From Flavobacteriaceae bacterium (GTDB taxonomy: Bacteria; Bacteroidota; Bacteroidia; Flavobacteriales; Flavobacteriaceae): a DNA stretch of 64,000 nucleotides. Shown in pieces: positions 17,777 through 27,321 of this stretch (the first letter of the stretch is position 1; each line of letters begins with the position of its first letter). The stretch spans positions 124,001-188,000 of the forward strand of contig JAGYIX010000004.1 in assembly GCA_018402205.1 (NCBI GenBank). The letters are read 5' to 3'. The translations under genes and the position numbers were made by a program. The notes under the pieces are model-generated. The model was not told the DNA's origin, ran no database searches, and saw only the letters and a list, made by a program, of their open reading frames with translations.

Positions 17777-18622
17777 TTAGTTTTTGGATAAAAATAATAG
17801 GATTTTCTCACAAACTTCAGCTTGATGCATCGAATGACCGTTTTTTTCGGTGAGCACTAATTCGCTATTAGACAAGGCGTTGTGAACGGCTATTGATTGG
17901 GTATGCGGTATAGTCTGATCGCTGCGATCGTGCATGATTAATGCCTTTTGAGTGATATGCTTCGCAAAATGAACGCTTGAAAAGGAGACTATATCCATGT
18001 CAACCAACTTCTTCATTTGCGCATCAAGCGAACGATATACACGTGCGTTAAAAGGCACCCTTCTCTGATACCCCGAAACGATTAGCGAAAAATCGGCTGG
18101 AGCTCCTAGGGTTATAAATGAGCTGACAGAAGTGTTTTGGTGCTTGTAAAGCAAATAAAAAATAGCCATCCCTCCCATAGAGTGGCCAATGAGGTGTGTA
18201 ATATTGAACTTTTTGGTCATTTGATATGCCGCCTCAACATAATCTGGAAGTAGGTGATAGGTGCCTGTCGAGTTCCCATGAGCTGGTGCATCTATGGCGT
18301 AGATATCATAGCCTTCTTTGCGCATTAATTGGATTAGGTTTCTCCAACGATTGGTATTGCTCTCCCATCCGTGCAGCAGAAGCACAGCTTCTTTTTCTCC
18401 AGGCCAGTGATAGGTTTGAATATCCATACCAGAGACTTCAATGCTTTCTCGCTTTGCCTTCTCTAAAAGCGATATATTTTTTCCGTCGCGCAGTTGGCTC
18501 CTTCGCACCTTGGCAAAGGTTTGCATTGCCAGAACACCCGCCTTATTAATCGAAAATAGCGCGACCACATTGAAATAAGATCCCAGAATTCTAGGAATGA
18601 TGAAAACTAAAAACCGCTTCAT
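17777..18622 (-). CDS. Alpha/beta hydrolase
   Basis: A 281-residue alpha/beta hydrolase. The oxyanion region is LLLHGWESN (82-90), the nucleophile elbow is GHSMGG with Ser148, the acid is probably in MHDRSDQTIP, and the catalytic His is in NGHSMHQ. The hydrophobic N-terminus (about 4-30) could be a membrane anchor. Likely an esterase or lipase of unknown substrate. Its start is 1 base from the stop of the upstream lipoprotein gene, so the two are cotranscribed. Confidence 0.88.
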   Translation of the reverse strand: MKRFLVFIIPRILGSYFNVVALFSINKAGVLAMQTFAKVRRSQLRDGKNISLLEKAKRESIEVSGMDIQTYHWPGEKEAVLLLHGWESNTNRWRNLIQLMRKEGYDIYAIDAPAHGNSTGTYHLLPDYVEAAYQMTKKFNITHLIGHSMGGMAIFYLLYKHQNTSVSSFITLGAPADFSLIVSGYQRRVPFNARVYRSLDAQMKKLVDMDIVSFSSVHFAKHITQKALIMHDRSDQTIPHTQSIAVHNALSNSELVLTEKNGHSMHQAEVCEKILLFLSKN

Positions 18623-18623
18623 C

Positions 18624-19145
18624 TCACCAACTAATAATGACCTGATTAATCACGGCTTCTGAAGGTAGTTGCACCGGATCGATAGGATCAAAATTATACT
18701 TGAGGCCCTCGGGTAATTCGCTGCGATCAAACAGAAACAATAGCGGTGATTCTTTGACGTAAATCGAGACACTTTTTATCGAGGGCACCACACGATCTAC
18801 CGTGTATACCTTTTTTAAATCTCCAACAGTTTTGCCAACTCCGATGCGTTTTTGTGTTTGAAATATGCTATCAAAAACCTGAACAACTTCAATGTGCTGA
18901 TCGATATTAGCTTTCAGTTGAAACCGCTTTTTTTGCGCATTATTAAATACAGACAATCCAACTAACTGACCGGTTCCCAATCGTTCATATGTAATAGAGT
19001 CTGTACTGAACAGAGCGGCTACACTTTCTATACTATCAATAGATTGCAGTGGGCCAAGGCGGTTCTCACTCATCAGTGTTTCTGTCGTGGTATTGCAACT
19101 GATTAGAATCAGTGCAGTTAGACTCAATGTAATTAGTTTTTTCAT
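18624..19145 (-). CDS. Hypothetical lipoprotein
   Basis: Started at ATG 19145 (MKKLITLSLTALILISC), giving 173 residues. A longer reading from 19160 adds five residues ahead of an otherwise perfect lipoprotein signal and is less likely. The lipobox is LISC with Cys17. The mature part is mostly beta-strand and polar, with GTGQLVGLSVF and GVGKTVGDLKKVY as the only recognisable patterns. They faintly resemble the DUF1131 lipoprotein family, and I would not rely on that. It is cotranscribed with queE (upstream) and the hydrolase (downstream). Confidence 0.8.
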   Translation of the reverse strand: MKKLITLSLTALILISCNTTTETLMSENRLGPLQSIDSIESVAALFSTDSITYERLGTGQLVGLSVFNNAQKKRFQLKANIDQHIEVVQVFDSIFQTQKRIGVGKTVGDLKKVYTVDRVVPSIKSVSIYVKESPLLFLFDRSELPEGLKYNFDPIDPVQLPSEAVINQVIISW

Positions 19146-19170
19146 GGGGCAAAAATACACAAATAGCCTA

Positions 19171-19782
19171 TTAGGGTACGCCTAAATACTTATGGGTTTG
19201 CAGTGTGATCTTCCATGAAGTATGAGTCATTACAAATTCAGTTATTAGCGGCATTTTTTTATCCCTAACATCCCATTCCGGTTGAAGAAGTAAAAGACAG
19301 TCTGAAGCAACCTTTTCTGCCTCAGCTTGCGCAAACTGAAAATCGCTTTTGTTGTAGATGATACATTTCAGTTCGTCGGCCCGTTTGTAGATTTCAGGCA
19401 ACGGCTGTTTGAATTTTTTAGGAGACAGGCAGATCCAGTCCCAATCGCCGCTCAATGGATGCGCACCTGAGGTTTCTAGGTGTGTTTTAAATCCGGCTGC
19501 TCTTAGAGCCGTCGTAAGTTCGTCTAACTGATGCATGAGTGGCTCTCCGCCTGTTATAACTACGATCTTGGCTCGGCTGTCTACTTCTTGAACTATGGCT
19601 TCAATTGAGCCGTACCATTTTTGGTCAATAGTCCAACTCTCCTTGACATCACACCAATGACAGCCTACATCGCATCCGCCTAAACGAATAAAATGCGCTG
19701 CAGTTCCTTGAAAATGCCCTTCGCCTTGAATGGTATAGAACGATTCCATTACCGGTAGCTTGGCTGAACTAGTTTGTAACAT
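19171..19782 (-). CDS. queE: 7-carboxy-7-deazaguanine synthase (radical SAM)
   Basis: QueE of 203 residues. The radical SAM cluster motif CxxxCxxC is in LGGCDVGCHWCD (Cys37, Cys41, Cys44), preceded by ESFYTIQGEGHFQG, the family opening. VVITGGEPLMHQ is the SAM-binding segment. It makes the deazaguanine ring precursor of queuosine. The rest of the queuosine pathway is not in this window. It follows the NamZ-like gene in a leftward operon with an 18-base gap. Confidence 0.95.
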   Translation of the reverse strand: MLQTSSAKLPVMESFYTIQGEGHFQGTAAHFIRLGGCDVGCHWCDVKESWTIDQKWYGSIEAIVQEVDSRAKIVVITGGEPLMHQLDELTTALRAAGFKTHLETSGAHPLSGDWDWICLSPKKFKQPLPEIYKRADELKCIIYNKSDFQFAQAEAEKVASDCLLLLQPEWDVRDKKMPLITEFVMTHTSWKITLQTHKYLGVP

Positions 19783-19800
19783 GCCGCAAATATAAGGGCT

Positions 19801-20985
19801 TCAGGGGTAGCGCAAATACTTTAACCGTATCCTTTTAAACGCTTCGATCTCATCGTTCCAGCTCAGCCTGATCGCCTGTTCGCTCATCCCTGACTCTATT
19901 TGCTGCTGAAGCTCTGATCGTCCGCTGTGCTTGGCGAAAGAAGCTGGTCGAAAGAAGTCTCCCGAATAATTGCGGTAGCTCGTGATGAGGTATTCGAGAC
20001 TTACGCGCTTCGGGGCTGGGGTATTTCTGAGATCTAATCCGTAACAAAGGGCTCCCTTATGTTTGGGATATTGGGCACCTGAGACCGCCATTGGTGTATA
20101 GCTAAAGTCGTATAAGTCGGGGTTCAGGTCGGGTGAGCCAAAGCGTTGAAAGGGATGCGCGGTGCCTCTACCGGCATTCATCTCGGTGCCCTCAAATAAT
20201 CCTAGAGTCGGATACCAGGCAATGGCGTGGTCGTTTGGTAAATTAGGAGAGGGTTTAATCGGAAGTGAGTAGGGGGTTTGGTGCGTATATTGTTGCAATT
20301 CGATAACAGTCAGGTCAAGGGGCTTAGATGTCTGAAGCCAGCCTTCGCCTTTAAGCATGAGGGCGTATTCTCCAATCGTCATTCCGTAAACTAGTGGAAC
20401 CGGAGTGAATCCGAGAAAACTAGCATTTTCGGCTTGCAAAACAGGTCCGTCTATGTAGGAGGCGTTGGGGTTGGGTCGATCCAAAACAATCACCTTAATA
20501 CCCGCGTCTGCGGCCGCCTCCATTACGAGTTGCAGCGTAGCGATATAGGTGTAAAAGCGAACACCCACGTCTTGTATGTCAAAGAGTAGAGTTTCAATGC
20601 CCTCTAGTTGTTCTAGACCGGGCTTTTTATTCTCGCCGTAGAGCGAAATTAGGTTTATGCCTGTTTTGGCATCAACACCACTCGCTACCGCCTCACCCGC
20701 ATCGGCATCTGTTCTAAATCCGTGCTCTGGGGTAAAAATAGCCCGAATGTGCACCTCATGGGCGAGCAGGCTGTCAATGAGGTGGGTGTAGGTTGTGTTT
20801 GGCTTGAAAATCACTGAGGTAGCATTAGCCACAACGCCTACCGATTTGTTTTTGATCAAGGGCAGGTAGCTTTCGGTGCGATTGGCTCCGACCTGTAGTT
20901 GGGCACTGACCGAGAAGACGCTGATTAAAGTGGTGATCAAGGCGAAAAGCCTATTTTTGAAGGTAAAGCAATTAGCGTACCGCAT
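19801..20985 (-). CDS. DUF1343 protein, NamZ-like exo-beta-N-acetylmuramidase
   Basis: A 394-residue secreted protein. The N-terminal signal peptide (about 1-29) ends in VFSVSAQ. The DUF1343 body has SVGVVANATSVI, FTPEHGFRTDADAGEAV, LLFDIQDVGVRFYTYIATL, the DRPNPN loop and NLPNDHAIAWYPTLGLFEGTE. Characterised members (NamZ of Bacillus subtilis and Tannerella) remove N-acetylmuramic acid from peptidoglycan fragments, so a role in wall recycling is likely. Its ATG abuts the ATG of the divergent permease gene with no base between. Confidence 0.9.
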   Translation of the reverse strand: MRYANCFTFKNRLFALITTLISVFSVSAQLQVGANRTESYLPLIKNKSVGVVANATSVIFKPNTTYTHLIDSLLAHEVHIRAIFTPEHGFRTDADAGEAVASGVDAKTGINLISLYGENKKPGLEQLEGIETLLFDIQDVGVRFYTYIATLQLVMEAAADAGIKVIVLDRPNPNASYIDGPVLQAENASFLGFTPVPLVYGMTIGEYALMLKGEGWLQTSKPLDLTVIELQQYTHQTPYSLPIKPSPNLPNDHAIAWYPTLGLFEGTEMNAGRGTAHPFQRFGSPDLNPDLYDFSYTPMAVSGAQYPKHKGALCYGLDLRNTPAPKRVSLEYLITSYRNYSGDFFRPASFAKHSGRSELQQQIESGMSEQAIRLSWNDEIEAFKRIRLKYLRYP

Positions 20986-22176
20986 ATGTTTGAATGGTTT
21001 GTAGCTAAACGGTTTCTCTTTGAAGAGAGAAACTTCTTTCCTAAAGGTAGCGCAAAAATTGGCGTAATCGCTGTGGCTATTGGGGTAGCGGTCATGATTA
21101 TTGCCATGGCCACTGCTCGTGGACTGCAGTTTGAGGTCACCAAAAAGCTAGAATCATTCAGCGGAACCTTTACGCTTAGACCCTATTCTGTTGAAAAAGC
21201 GTTGAATTTAAGTGACCTACCTGACTTGGAGAGCTCTAGACTCTTAGCTCACCAGCAGGCGGTGATTGAACGGCCAGGAGTGCTGCGCAATGCAAGCAGT
21301 TATGCCGGATTGCTGTTCAAGGGAGTATTTGACGATTTTGATCAAAATACCTGGAAGAGCTACCTCACAAAAGGAGAATGGCTTGATGTATCTAAAGCGG
21401 AGTCGTTGGTTTTATCTGAAGAGATAGCGCGTACTTTGAGCCTGCAGCTAGGAGATACCGTCTACGGCCTTTTTCCTAAAGCAGAGGCCAATGCGCAGCA
21501 AAGACGTTTTGTAATTAGCGGACTATTTGATTCTCAATACGGCGAATTCGACCGATCGGTAGTGTTTGTTTCGGGTTTAATGATGCGCCGATTGAACCAG
21601 TTTACTGAAGACCAGGTTTCTTCTGTTGAGCTTTTTTTAAATGAAGGGGTTGGTATCGATCGGGCCACTTCAGCCTTACTCGAACGATTGCCCCCCGAGA
21701 TCGACCTGATCAGTACCCGTAGCGAGCAGTCTATGCTTTTTGATTGGATTAAGCTTTTTGATCTGAACCTACTTATAATCAGCTTGGTGATTACGGTAGT
21801 AGGCGCTCTTAATATGGTAAGTAGCTTACTAGCTGTGGTATTTGAGAAGGCTTCGGCTGTCGGCTTGCTACGAGCCCTTGGAGCCACTGAACGGTCACTT
21901 AGAAAACTCTTTTGGATTCAGGGGGCCTATTTTTTGGCTGTTGGACTTGGTTTGGGCAATGCTATAGCCCTGGCAGCTTATGGTATTCAACATCAATTTC
22001 ACTTAGTGCGATTTGCAGATCCCAAAGAATACTATGTCGATTACATTCCTGTAAAACTGTACGCTTTAGAGGTGCTGCTGTTAAACGGGGCTGTTTTTGT
22101 TTTGTGCGCCTTGGTGCTTTGGGCGGTATCTAAGATCGCCGTGCGCATTCATATCTCAAGGCTTGTGCGGGTTTAA
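20986..22176 (+). CDS. LolC/LolE-type ABC transporter permease
   Basis: A 396-residue FtsX/MacB-type permease. The N-terminal MFEWFVAKRFLF is typical of Bacteroidota LolC/E-like proteins. It has one N-terminal membrane helix (about 25-48), a long periplasmic domain (about 50-260), and three C-terminal helices (about 262-290, 315-340, 360-385), with the coupling segment EKASAVGLLRALGATERSLRKLFW between them. The family extracts lipoproteins from the inner membrane for sorting to the outer membrane. No ATPase partner is adjacent. Confidence 0.88.
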   Translation: MFEWFVAKRFLFEERNFFPKGSAKIGVIAVAIGVAVMIIAMATARGLQFEVTKKLESFSGTFTLRPYSVEKALNLSDLPDLESSRLLAHQQAVIERPGVLRNASSYAGLLFKGVFDDFDQNTWKSYLTKGEWLDVSKAESLVLSEEIARTLSLQLGDTVYGLFPKAEANAQQRRFVISGLFDSQYGEFDRSVVFVSGLMMRRLNQFTEDQVSSVELFLNEGVGIDRATSALLERLPPEIDLISTRSEQSMLFDWIKLFDLNLLIISLVITVVGALNMVSSLLAVVFEKASAVGLLRALGATERSLRKLFWIQGAYFLAVGLGLGNAIALAAYGIQHQFHLVRFADPKEYYVDYIPVKLYALEVLLLNGAVFVLCALVLWAVSKIAVRIHISRLVRV

Positions 22177-22191
22177 TCCCAAATAATTTAG

Positions 22192-22589
22192 TGGAGCCGG
22201 AGGGGTTCGAACCCTCGTCCAAACAAGCAATTCAAACGCTTTCTACATGCTTATTCACTGAATGTTTGTCAGAAAGCAGCTGATCAGTGACCATCTACTG
22301 ACTTTCTTAGCTTCTAAATTTTAAATGCCTTGCGAAGCGAAAGGCATTCGTTGTTGACTTTGATGGTGCCTCTTTAAAGAACGCCGCCAACAAGGGCTTT
22401 CTAGAGACATTTAGCTCTCTCGCCTGGCGAGACTAGGCCAAATCTTACTGTGATTCAGATTATTAGGCAGCTAAAGCGTAGTTATTTTCGCCATTTAAAA
22501 TGGTTGAAGTAGATATTTACGAGCGTTAACCCCATAGCTCGGCATGCTTACGATCTCATTGATCTTGCTGTCAAATCCAGATCGGCCCC
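22192..22589 (-). ncRNA. ssrA: Transfer-messenger RNA (tmRNA)
   Basis: The 5' end GGGGCCG (22589-22583) pairs with CGGCTCC (22199-22193), followed by discriminator A at 22192, and the T-arm sequence GGGTTCGAACCC is present. The CCA end is not encoded (the next bases are CTA). An internal reading frame (22492-22463) encodes GENNYALAA then TAA, the degradation tag typical of Bacteroidota. The length is 398 bases without CCA. It rescues ribosomes stalled on broken mRNA together with SmpB. It fills almost all of the 456-base gap between the permease and PHP genes. Confidence 0.97.
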
Positions 22590-22616
22590 AAAAATTAAAG
22601 AACGTATTAGAACCGA

Positions 22617-22624
22617 CAAAGATA
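22617..22624 (-). promoter_or_regulatory. Putative -7 element for tmRNA
   Basis: TATCTTTG on the - strand fits TAnnTTTG and would start a precursor about 20 bases before the mature 5' end. No TTTG stands at the expected -33 position. Confidence 0.45.
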
Positions 22625-22632
22625 CGAAAAAA

Positions 22633-23751
22633 CTACTCTTTTACAGTAATTTCCCAGCTGAGTACCGGATGCTTTGCAGGAGCATAAAACGCACCTAGGG
22701 CTTCCAACTTCAGCTCGAACGATTTTAGTTTCTGTAGGGTTTTTACTTTCAGTGTTTTGCTCTCATGAGCCTTTAAAACAAACACGGGTGAGCTTTCGTG
22801 AAACGTATAATCGCTTTTGTTTTCAAAAATCAAGTCGCTACTGCACTCGTTTTTGAGGATTAGCTCTACAATCTCGGTATCAGCCATATACTCAGGGTTA
22901 TGAATGCTCACGCTATTTAGAATAAGGGGTTCTAAGAATTCTTGACGGCCTATAAGCAGGTCGTTGTAGGCCGCAACGGTTTGTTTTGCCTTTAGCGCTT
23001 CGTTGAGGGCCGCTAAGCTTTTTTCTTTGGCGAACACCAAGGTTACCGGGCGTTGAAGCCCCTTGTTATTATAGTCCCATTCGATAAGCCCGTGCACGTC
23101 TGAGGTGGCTAAAATAGTTAGGTCTTGCTCTAAGGCTAGCGCTAGCGATTCTTCGGCATAGGCTCCATAGTTTACCACTTCGATTCCGTGAAGCTCGCCC
23201 ATTTTAATGCGTTCTTTTTGAAAATCGCTTAAAACCGGTAATCCTTTTGAGCTTTGGGCGGTCCAGGCCGGATGGTTCCAGAAAATGAACGCCCCTTGAT
23301 TTTTTGCCTCTCTGAAGGCGTCTTCGGCTTTCTCTTTGAGCATTTTATTGGCGTCTTCAATGAAAACGGCGTTGTTGTGGCCTATGGGTGCTCCGCGCGT
23401 GATCTCTGACCCTCTAATGATTAGCAGGTCGTGATTTTTGGCCTCAGCCAACGCTAAATCATAGGCCCTGTTTCTGTCGGGATGCGGAATATCTGCACTG
23501 TGGGGTTGGTATTCAAGGTGCTCGGTCATGGCGATGGCATCTAGGCCATCCATCAAGGCTTCTTGCACGCGAATGTTGGGCCAAACCGATCCGTCTGAAA
23601 AAACGGTGTGCATGTGAAGGTCTGTTGACAAGGTTTGATAGGCACCAAAACTTGGAAATTTAATGGGCCTTGCACTCTGATGACTATGATCTTGTGCACT
23701 TAGGTTTAGGCTGAGCAAAACGGCCAATAAGAAGGTAAAAATGGCTTTCAT
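22633..23751 (-). CDS. Secreted PHP-domain phosphoesterase-like protein
   Basis: Started at ATG 23751 (MKAIFTFLLAVLLSLNLSAQ), which gives a clean signal peptide and 372 residues; a longer reading from 23772 adds seven residues before it. The PHP domain has the metal ligands HMHT (His46, His48), MTEHLEY, and later FWNHPAW and ATSDVHG. It is most like Sb-PDE/PHP-fold phosphodiesterases. The C-terminal third (about 280-372) is beta-rich, probably an Ig-like accessory domain. Its substrate is unknown, and export to the periplasm or surface is predicted. Confidence 0.85.
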   Translation of the reverse strand: MKAIFTFLLAVLLSLNLSAQDHSHQSARPIKFPSFGAYQTLSTDLHMHTVFSDGSVWPNIRVQEALMDGLDAIAMTEHLEYQPHSADIPHPDRNRAYDLALAEAKNHDLLIIRGSEITRGAPIGHNNAVFIEDANKMLKEKAEDAFREAKNQGAFIFWNHPAWTAQSSKGLPVLSDFQKERIKMGELHGIEVVNYGAYAEESLALALEQDLTILATSDVHGLIEWDYNNKGLQRPVTLVFAKEKSLAALNEALKAKQTVAAYNDLLIGRQEFLEPLILNSVSIHNPEYMADTEIVELILKNECSSDLIFENKSDYTFHESSPVFVLKAHESKTLKVKTLQKLKSFELKLEALGAFYAPAKHPVLSWEITVKE

Positions 23752-23820
23752 GAAGACGAGTTTTGCCTCCAATTTAGTGGCTTCTTTCGCAGAAACCTGC
23801 TTTTCAACCTTTAAGAAAAG

Positions 23821-23839
23821 GTTAGCATTACAGGCTAAC
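23821..23839 (-). terminator. Possible terminator at the end of kdsA
   Basis: GTTAGC and GCTAAC form a 6-bp hairpin overlapping the last codons and stop of kdsA, followed on the - strand by CCTTTTCTT. The T-run is short and interrupted, so this is a weak candidate. Confidence 0.4.
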
Positions 23840-24646
23840 TATAGTTTCTCTGATTCTAGCTAAGTTTTGTAGCAATGCTTCTAGGCGCTCAAGCGGCAGT
23901 TGATTGGCTCCATCACTTTTAGCTGTTTTGGGGTCGGGATGGGTTTCAAGAAAAATACCGTCAACCCCCACAGCTATTCCGGCTTTAGCAACGGTTTCGA
24001 TGAGCGCCGGGCGCCCTCCGGTTACTCCAGAAGCTTGATTGGGTTGTTGTAAAGAGTGAGTAACGTCTAGAATTACAGGAGCGTATTGGCGCATCACCGG
24101 AATGCCGCGATAGTCAATTACCAGGTCTTGGTATCCAAAAGTGGTACCTCTTTCGGTGATCCACGCGTTAGAATTTCCACTATCAATTACCTTTTGCACA
24201 GCAAACTGCATGCTTTCTGGGCCCATGAATTGCCCTTTTTTAAGGTTGATTACCTTTTGGGTTTTAGCGGCGGCAACTACTAAGTCGGTTTGCCTTACCA
24301 AAAAGGCGGGTATTTGCAATATGTCGACATAGGCAGCAGCCATTTCGGCATCACTTTCTTTATGAATGTCGGTTATAGTAGGTATATCAAATGTTTCTCC
24401 TACTTTTCTTAAAATGGCCAGCGCCTTCTCATCGCCTATTCCCGTGAAGGAATCAACACGGCTGCGGTTGGCCTTTTTAAAACTGCCTTTAAAGACATAC
24501 GGAATACCCAGTTTGTCAGTGATTTTGAGAGCAGTTTCGGCCACTTTGAGCGCCATATTTTCTGATTCGATAGCACAGGGACCAGCGATTAGAAGAAATT
24601 GATCGCTTTTAGAATGAGTAATATTTGCAAGTGCAGATAGATTCAT
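23828..24646 (-). CDS. kdsA: 3-deoxy-D-manno-octulosonate 8-phosphate synthase
   Basis: KdsA of 272 residues, normal length. Landmarks are LIAGPCAIESENMALKVAE, FKGSFKKANRSR, IQIPAFLVRQTDL-type residues (here DILQIPAFLVRQTDL), MGPESMQFAVQK and the C-terminal ETHPDPKTAKSDGANQLPL. It condenses phosphoenolpyruvate with arabinose 5-phosphate to make Kdo-8-phosphate for the lipopolysaccharide inner core. This supports a Gram-negative outer membrane. It is divergent from typA. Confidence 0.97.
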   Translation of the reverse strand: MNLSALANITHSKSDQFLLIAGPCAIESENMALKVAETALKITDKLGIPYVFKGSFKKANRSRVDSFTGIGDEKALAILRKVGETFDIPTITDIHKESDAEMAAAYVDILQIPAFLVRQTDLVVAAAKTQKVINLKKGQFMGPESMQFAVQKVIDSGNSNAWITERGTTFGYQDLVIDYRGIPVMRQYAPVILDVTHSLQQPNQASGVTGGRPALIETVAKAGIAVGVDGIFLETHPDPKTAKSDGANQLPLERLEALLQNLARIRETIVSL

Positions 24647-24706
24647 AGGTCTAGATGATTTCGATACAAAGGTAGTTTTTTATCACATCTGGCTTTGTTT
24701 TAGACC

Positions 24707-24714
24707 TATATTTG
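24707..24714 (+). promoter_or_regulatory. Putative -7 element for typA
   Basis: TATATTTG fits TAnnTTTG, followed by the GCGCGCC often seen downstream of such boxes, 28 bases before the typA ATG. No TTTG at the expected -33 spacing. Confidence 0.45.
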
Positions 24715-24742
24715 CGCGCCCTAAGGCTTCAAATTTAAGTAG

Positions 24743-26542
24743 ATGCAGCACATCAAAAACATTGCGATTATCGCTCACGTTGACCACGGAAAAACAACAT
24801 TGGTGGACAAAATTTTACACCACTGCCAGCTCTTCAGAGAAAACGAAAACAAAGGAGAATTGATCCTTGACAGTAATGATCTTGAAAGAGAACGAGGCAT
24901 TACTATTGTGTCGAAAAACGTTGCGGTTAATTACAAAGACCACAAGATTAATATTATTGACACTCCTGGCCACGCCGATTTTGGTGGAGAGGTTGAGCGT
25001 GTTCTGAACATGGCTGACGGAGTACTTTTGCTAGTTGACGCCTTCGAAGGGCCTATGCCGCAAACACGTTTTGTGCTTCAGAAAGCTATATCTATGGGGC
25101 TTAAACCCTGCTTAGTAATCAACAAGGTTGATAAAGAGAACTGCACCCCTATTGAAGTTCACGAAAAGGTCTTTGACCTAATGTTCGAATTGGGTGCAGA
25201 AGAATGGCAGCTTGATTTCCCCACTGTTTATGGTTCAGCCAAGCACGGATGGATGAGCACTGACCACACTAAGCCAACCGACTCTATTGAGCCATTGTTG
25301 GAGATGGTACTCAGTGATATTCCTCAGTTTATTCCTGAGTCAGGATCGACCCAAATGCTTATTACTTCACTCGACTACTCTTCGTTTACAGGCCGCATCG
25401 CTATTGGTAGACTGCAGCGAGGATCGCTCAAAGAAGGGCAGCCCGTGAGTCTAGTTAAACGCGACGGATCTATAACTAAATCACGAATCAAAGAACTCTA
25501 TACTTTCGAGGGCTTAGGTCGCCAAAAAGTGAAAGAAGTTTTAGCCGGAGATATCTGCGCGATCGTGGGTATGGAACAGTTCGAGATTGGAGACACCGTA
25601 GCCGATTTTGAGCAACCCGAGGCGCTCAAGTCTATTGCGATTGACGAACCCACCATGAGCATGTTGTTTACTATTAACGACAGCCCATTTTTCGGCAAAG
25701 ACGGAAAGTTTGTTACTTCTAGGCACATCAAAGACCGTCTAGAAAAGGAGTTGGAGAAGAACTTAGCTCTTGGAGTGAAAGCCACCGAGAGTGCAGACCG
25801 ATTTATGGTTTACGGACGTGGTGTATTGCATTTATCAGTACTCATCGAAACCATGAGACGCGAAGGGTACGAATTGCAAATCGGACAGCCTCAGGTAATT
25901 ATCAAAGAAATTGACGGGGTTAAGTGTGAACCCGTGGAGCAACTGACCATTGACCTTCCGGAAACGGTTTCTGGAAAGGCGGTTGAAATGGTTTCTATGC
26001 GTAAAGGCGAACTGTTGAGTATGGAGACCAAAGGAACCCGCATGATCTGTGAGTTTATTATTCCATCTAGAGGAATTATCGGGCTGCGAAATCAGTTACT
26101 TACCGCTACAGCCGGAGAGGCTATTATGGCACATCGCTTTATCGAATATCAACCGTTTAAAGGTAACATACCAGGCCGTATTAACGGTTCTCTGGTATCG
26201 CTCGAAAACGGCACCGCTATTCCTTACTCTATAGATAAAATTCAGGAGCGTGGGGTGTTTTTTATAGATCCGGGAGAAGATATTTACGAAGGGCAGGTAA
26301 TTGGAGAAAACTCTAGAGCCGACGATATGGGGGTAAACGTGACCAAAACCAAGAAACTCTCAAACGTGCGCGCCTCGGGCACTGACGATAAGGTAAAGAT
26401 TGTTCCGGCCATTAAATTTTCGCTAGAACAGGCGTTAGAGTACATTCAAAAAGACGAGCTTGTTGAGGTAACCCCTAACTACATTCGTTTGCGTAAAGTA
26501 TATCTTAAAGAGACCGATAGAAAGAGATCTAAAGCACTGTAA
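24743..26542 (+). CDS. typA: Ribosome-associated GTPase TypA/BipA
   Basis: TypA of 599 residues. The G domain has [34 protein letters not shown] (G3) and NKVDKE (G4). Beta-barrel domain II and domains III/V follow, with [20 protein letters not shown] and the C-terminal [16 protein letters not shown]. It is a translational GTPase needed for ribosome assembly or function at low temperature and under stress. Its last 14 bases overlap the convergent ROK gene. Confidence 0.97.
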   Translation: MQHIKNIAIIAHVDHGKTTLVDKILHHCQLFRENENKGELILDSNDLERERGITIVSKNVAVNYKDHKINIIDTPGHADFGGEVERVLNMADGVLLLVDAFEGPMPQTRFVLQKAISMGLKPCLVINKVDKENCTPIEVHEKVFDLMFELGAEEWQLDFPTVYGSAKHGWMSTDHTKPTDSIEPLLEMVLSDIPQFIPESGSTQMLITSLDYSSFTGRIAIGRLQRGSLKEGQPVSLVKRDGSITKSRIKELYTFEGLGRQKVKEVLAGDICAIVGMEQFEIGDTVADFEQPEALKSIAIDEPTMSMLFTINDSPFFGKDGKFVTSRHIKDRLEKELEKNLALGVKATESADRFMVYGRGVLHLSVLIETMRREGYELQIGQPQVIIKEIDGVKCEPVEQLTIDLPETVSGKAVEMVSMRKGELLSMETKGTRMICEFIIPSRGIIGLRNQLLTATAGEAIMAHRFIEYQPFKGNIPGRINGSLVSLENGTAIPYSIDKIQERGVFFIDPGEDIYEGQVIGENSRADDMGVNVTKTKKLSNVRASGTDDKVKIVPAIKFSLEQALEYIQKDELVEVTPNYIRLRKVYLKETDRKRSKAL

Positions 26543-27269
26543 GGGCCGCCGCCGCCGCGCCTACAATGCCCGCATTGTTGCGTAGGGCTGCTGGTTTTAT
26601 GTGAACAGGAGAGTCTATTAGGTGTTCATAACTGTCCCATTCTTTAGATAATCCCCCGCCTAAAATGATGAGATCTGGGGCTACTAGAAGATCAGTGATT
26701 TTAAGAAATTTATTAAATCGCTCTGCCCATTGCTCTAGACTTAATCCATCGCGTTCTTTGGCCGAGGCAGATGCCCATTCTTCTATACGCTTGTATTTCT
26801 TATACGGTATTTGACCGAGTTCGACGTTGGGGATGAGTTGCCCGTTAAAAAAGGCCCCACTGCCGATTCCGGTGCCAATGGTTATCATGATCACTAGGCC
26901 CATTTCTCCTTGCCCAACACCGTATTGCATAGTGGCATATCCGGCTGCATCGGCATCGTTAACTACAATTACCGGTAGCCCCGTTTCTTGGCTAAATACT
27001 TCGGAAACGTTGAGGCCTTTCCAGCTTTTGTGCAAGTTGCCTTGCGATCCACACACTCCATTTTTTATGATCGTTGGAAATCCGGCACCAATAGGCCCCT
27101 TATAGTCAAAGTGTTTAACGATTTCATTAAAGCATTGTGCCATGCCTTCTGGATCCCTTTTTTTTGGGGTGTCTAGTCGAAAGCGTTCGCTCAGCAATTC
27201 GCCAGTCTCTGTGTCTACTAAAGCACCTTTCATTCCGGTGCCACCTACATCTATACCTAATATTGCCAT
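26529..27269 (-). CDS. ppgK: ROK-family (polyphosphate) glucokinase
   Basis: A 246-residue sugar kinase. The phosphate-binding loop is LGIDVGGTGMKGALVD (residues 3-18), the sugar/catalytic motif is VVNDADAAGYATMQYG, and the adenosine-side glycine loop is MITIGTGIGSGAFFNGQLIPN. The short length, FPTIIKNGVC and the absence of the ROK zinc-finger motif favour the PpgK type, which can use polyphosphate as well as ATP. Polyphosphate use is family knowledge and is not proved here. It overlaps typA convergently by 14 bases. Confidence 0.85.
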   Translation of the reverse strand: MAILGIDVGGTGMKGALVDTETGELLSERFRLDTPKKRDPEGMAQCFNEIVKHFDYKGPIGAGFPTIIKNGVCGSQGNLHKSWKGLNVSEVFSQETGLPVIVVNDADAAGYATMQYGVGQGEMGLVIMITIGTGIGSGAFFNGQLIPNVELGQIPYKKYKRIEEWASASAKERDGLSLEQWAERFNKFLKITDLLVAPDLIILGGGLSKEWDSYEHLIDSPVHIKPAALRNNAGIVGAAAAALTVL

Positions 27270-27321
27270 GGGAGAGAAATTGTCAGCTGCAAATAAACAG
27301 AAATTTTGATACTTCTGACAT

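Noticed and set aside
22177-22632. Intergenic region that might hold an integrated element
   Set aside because: It is fully explained by tmRNA and its promoter. No integrase or duplicated tmRNA 3' end is present.
23806-23823. Second hairpin (AACCTTT / AAAGGTT) overlapping the kdsA terminator
   Set aside because: It overlaps the GTTAGC/GCTAAC hairpin by a few bases and has only 7 bp, so it is probably chance in AT-rich DNA.
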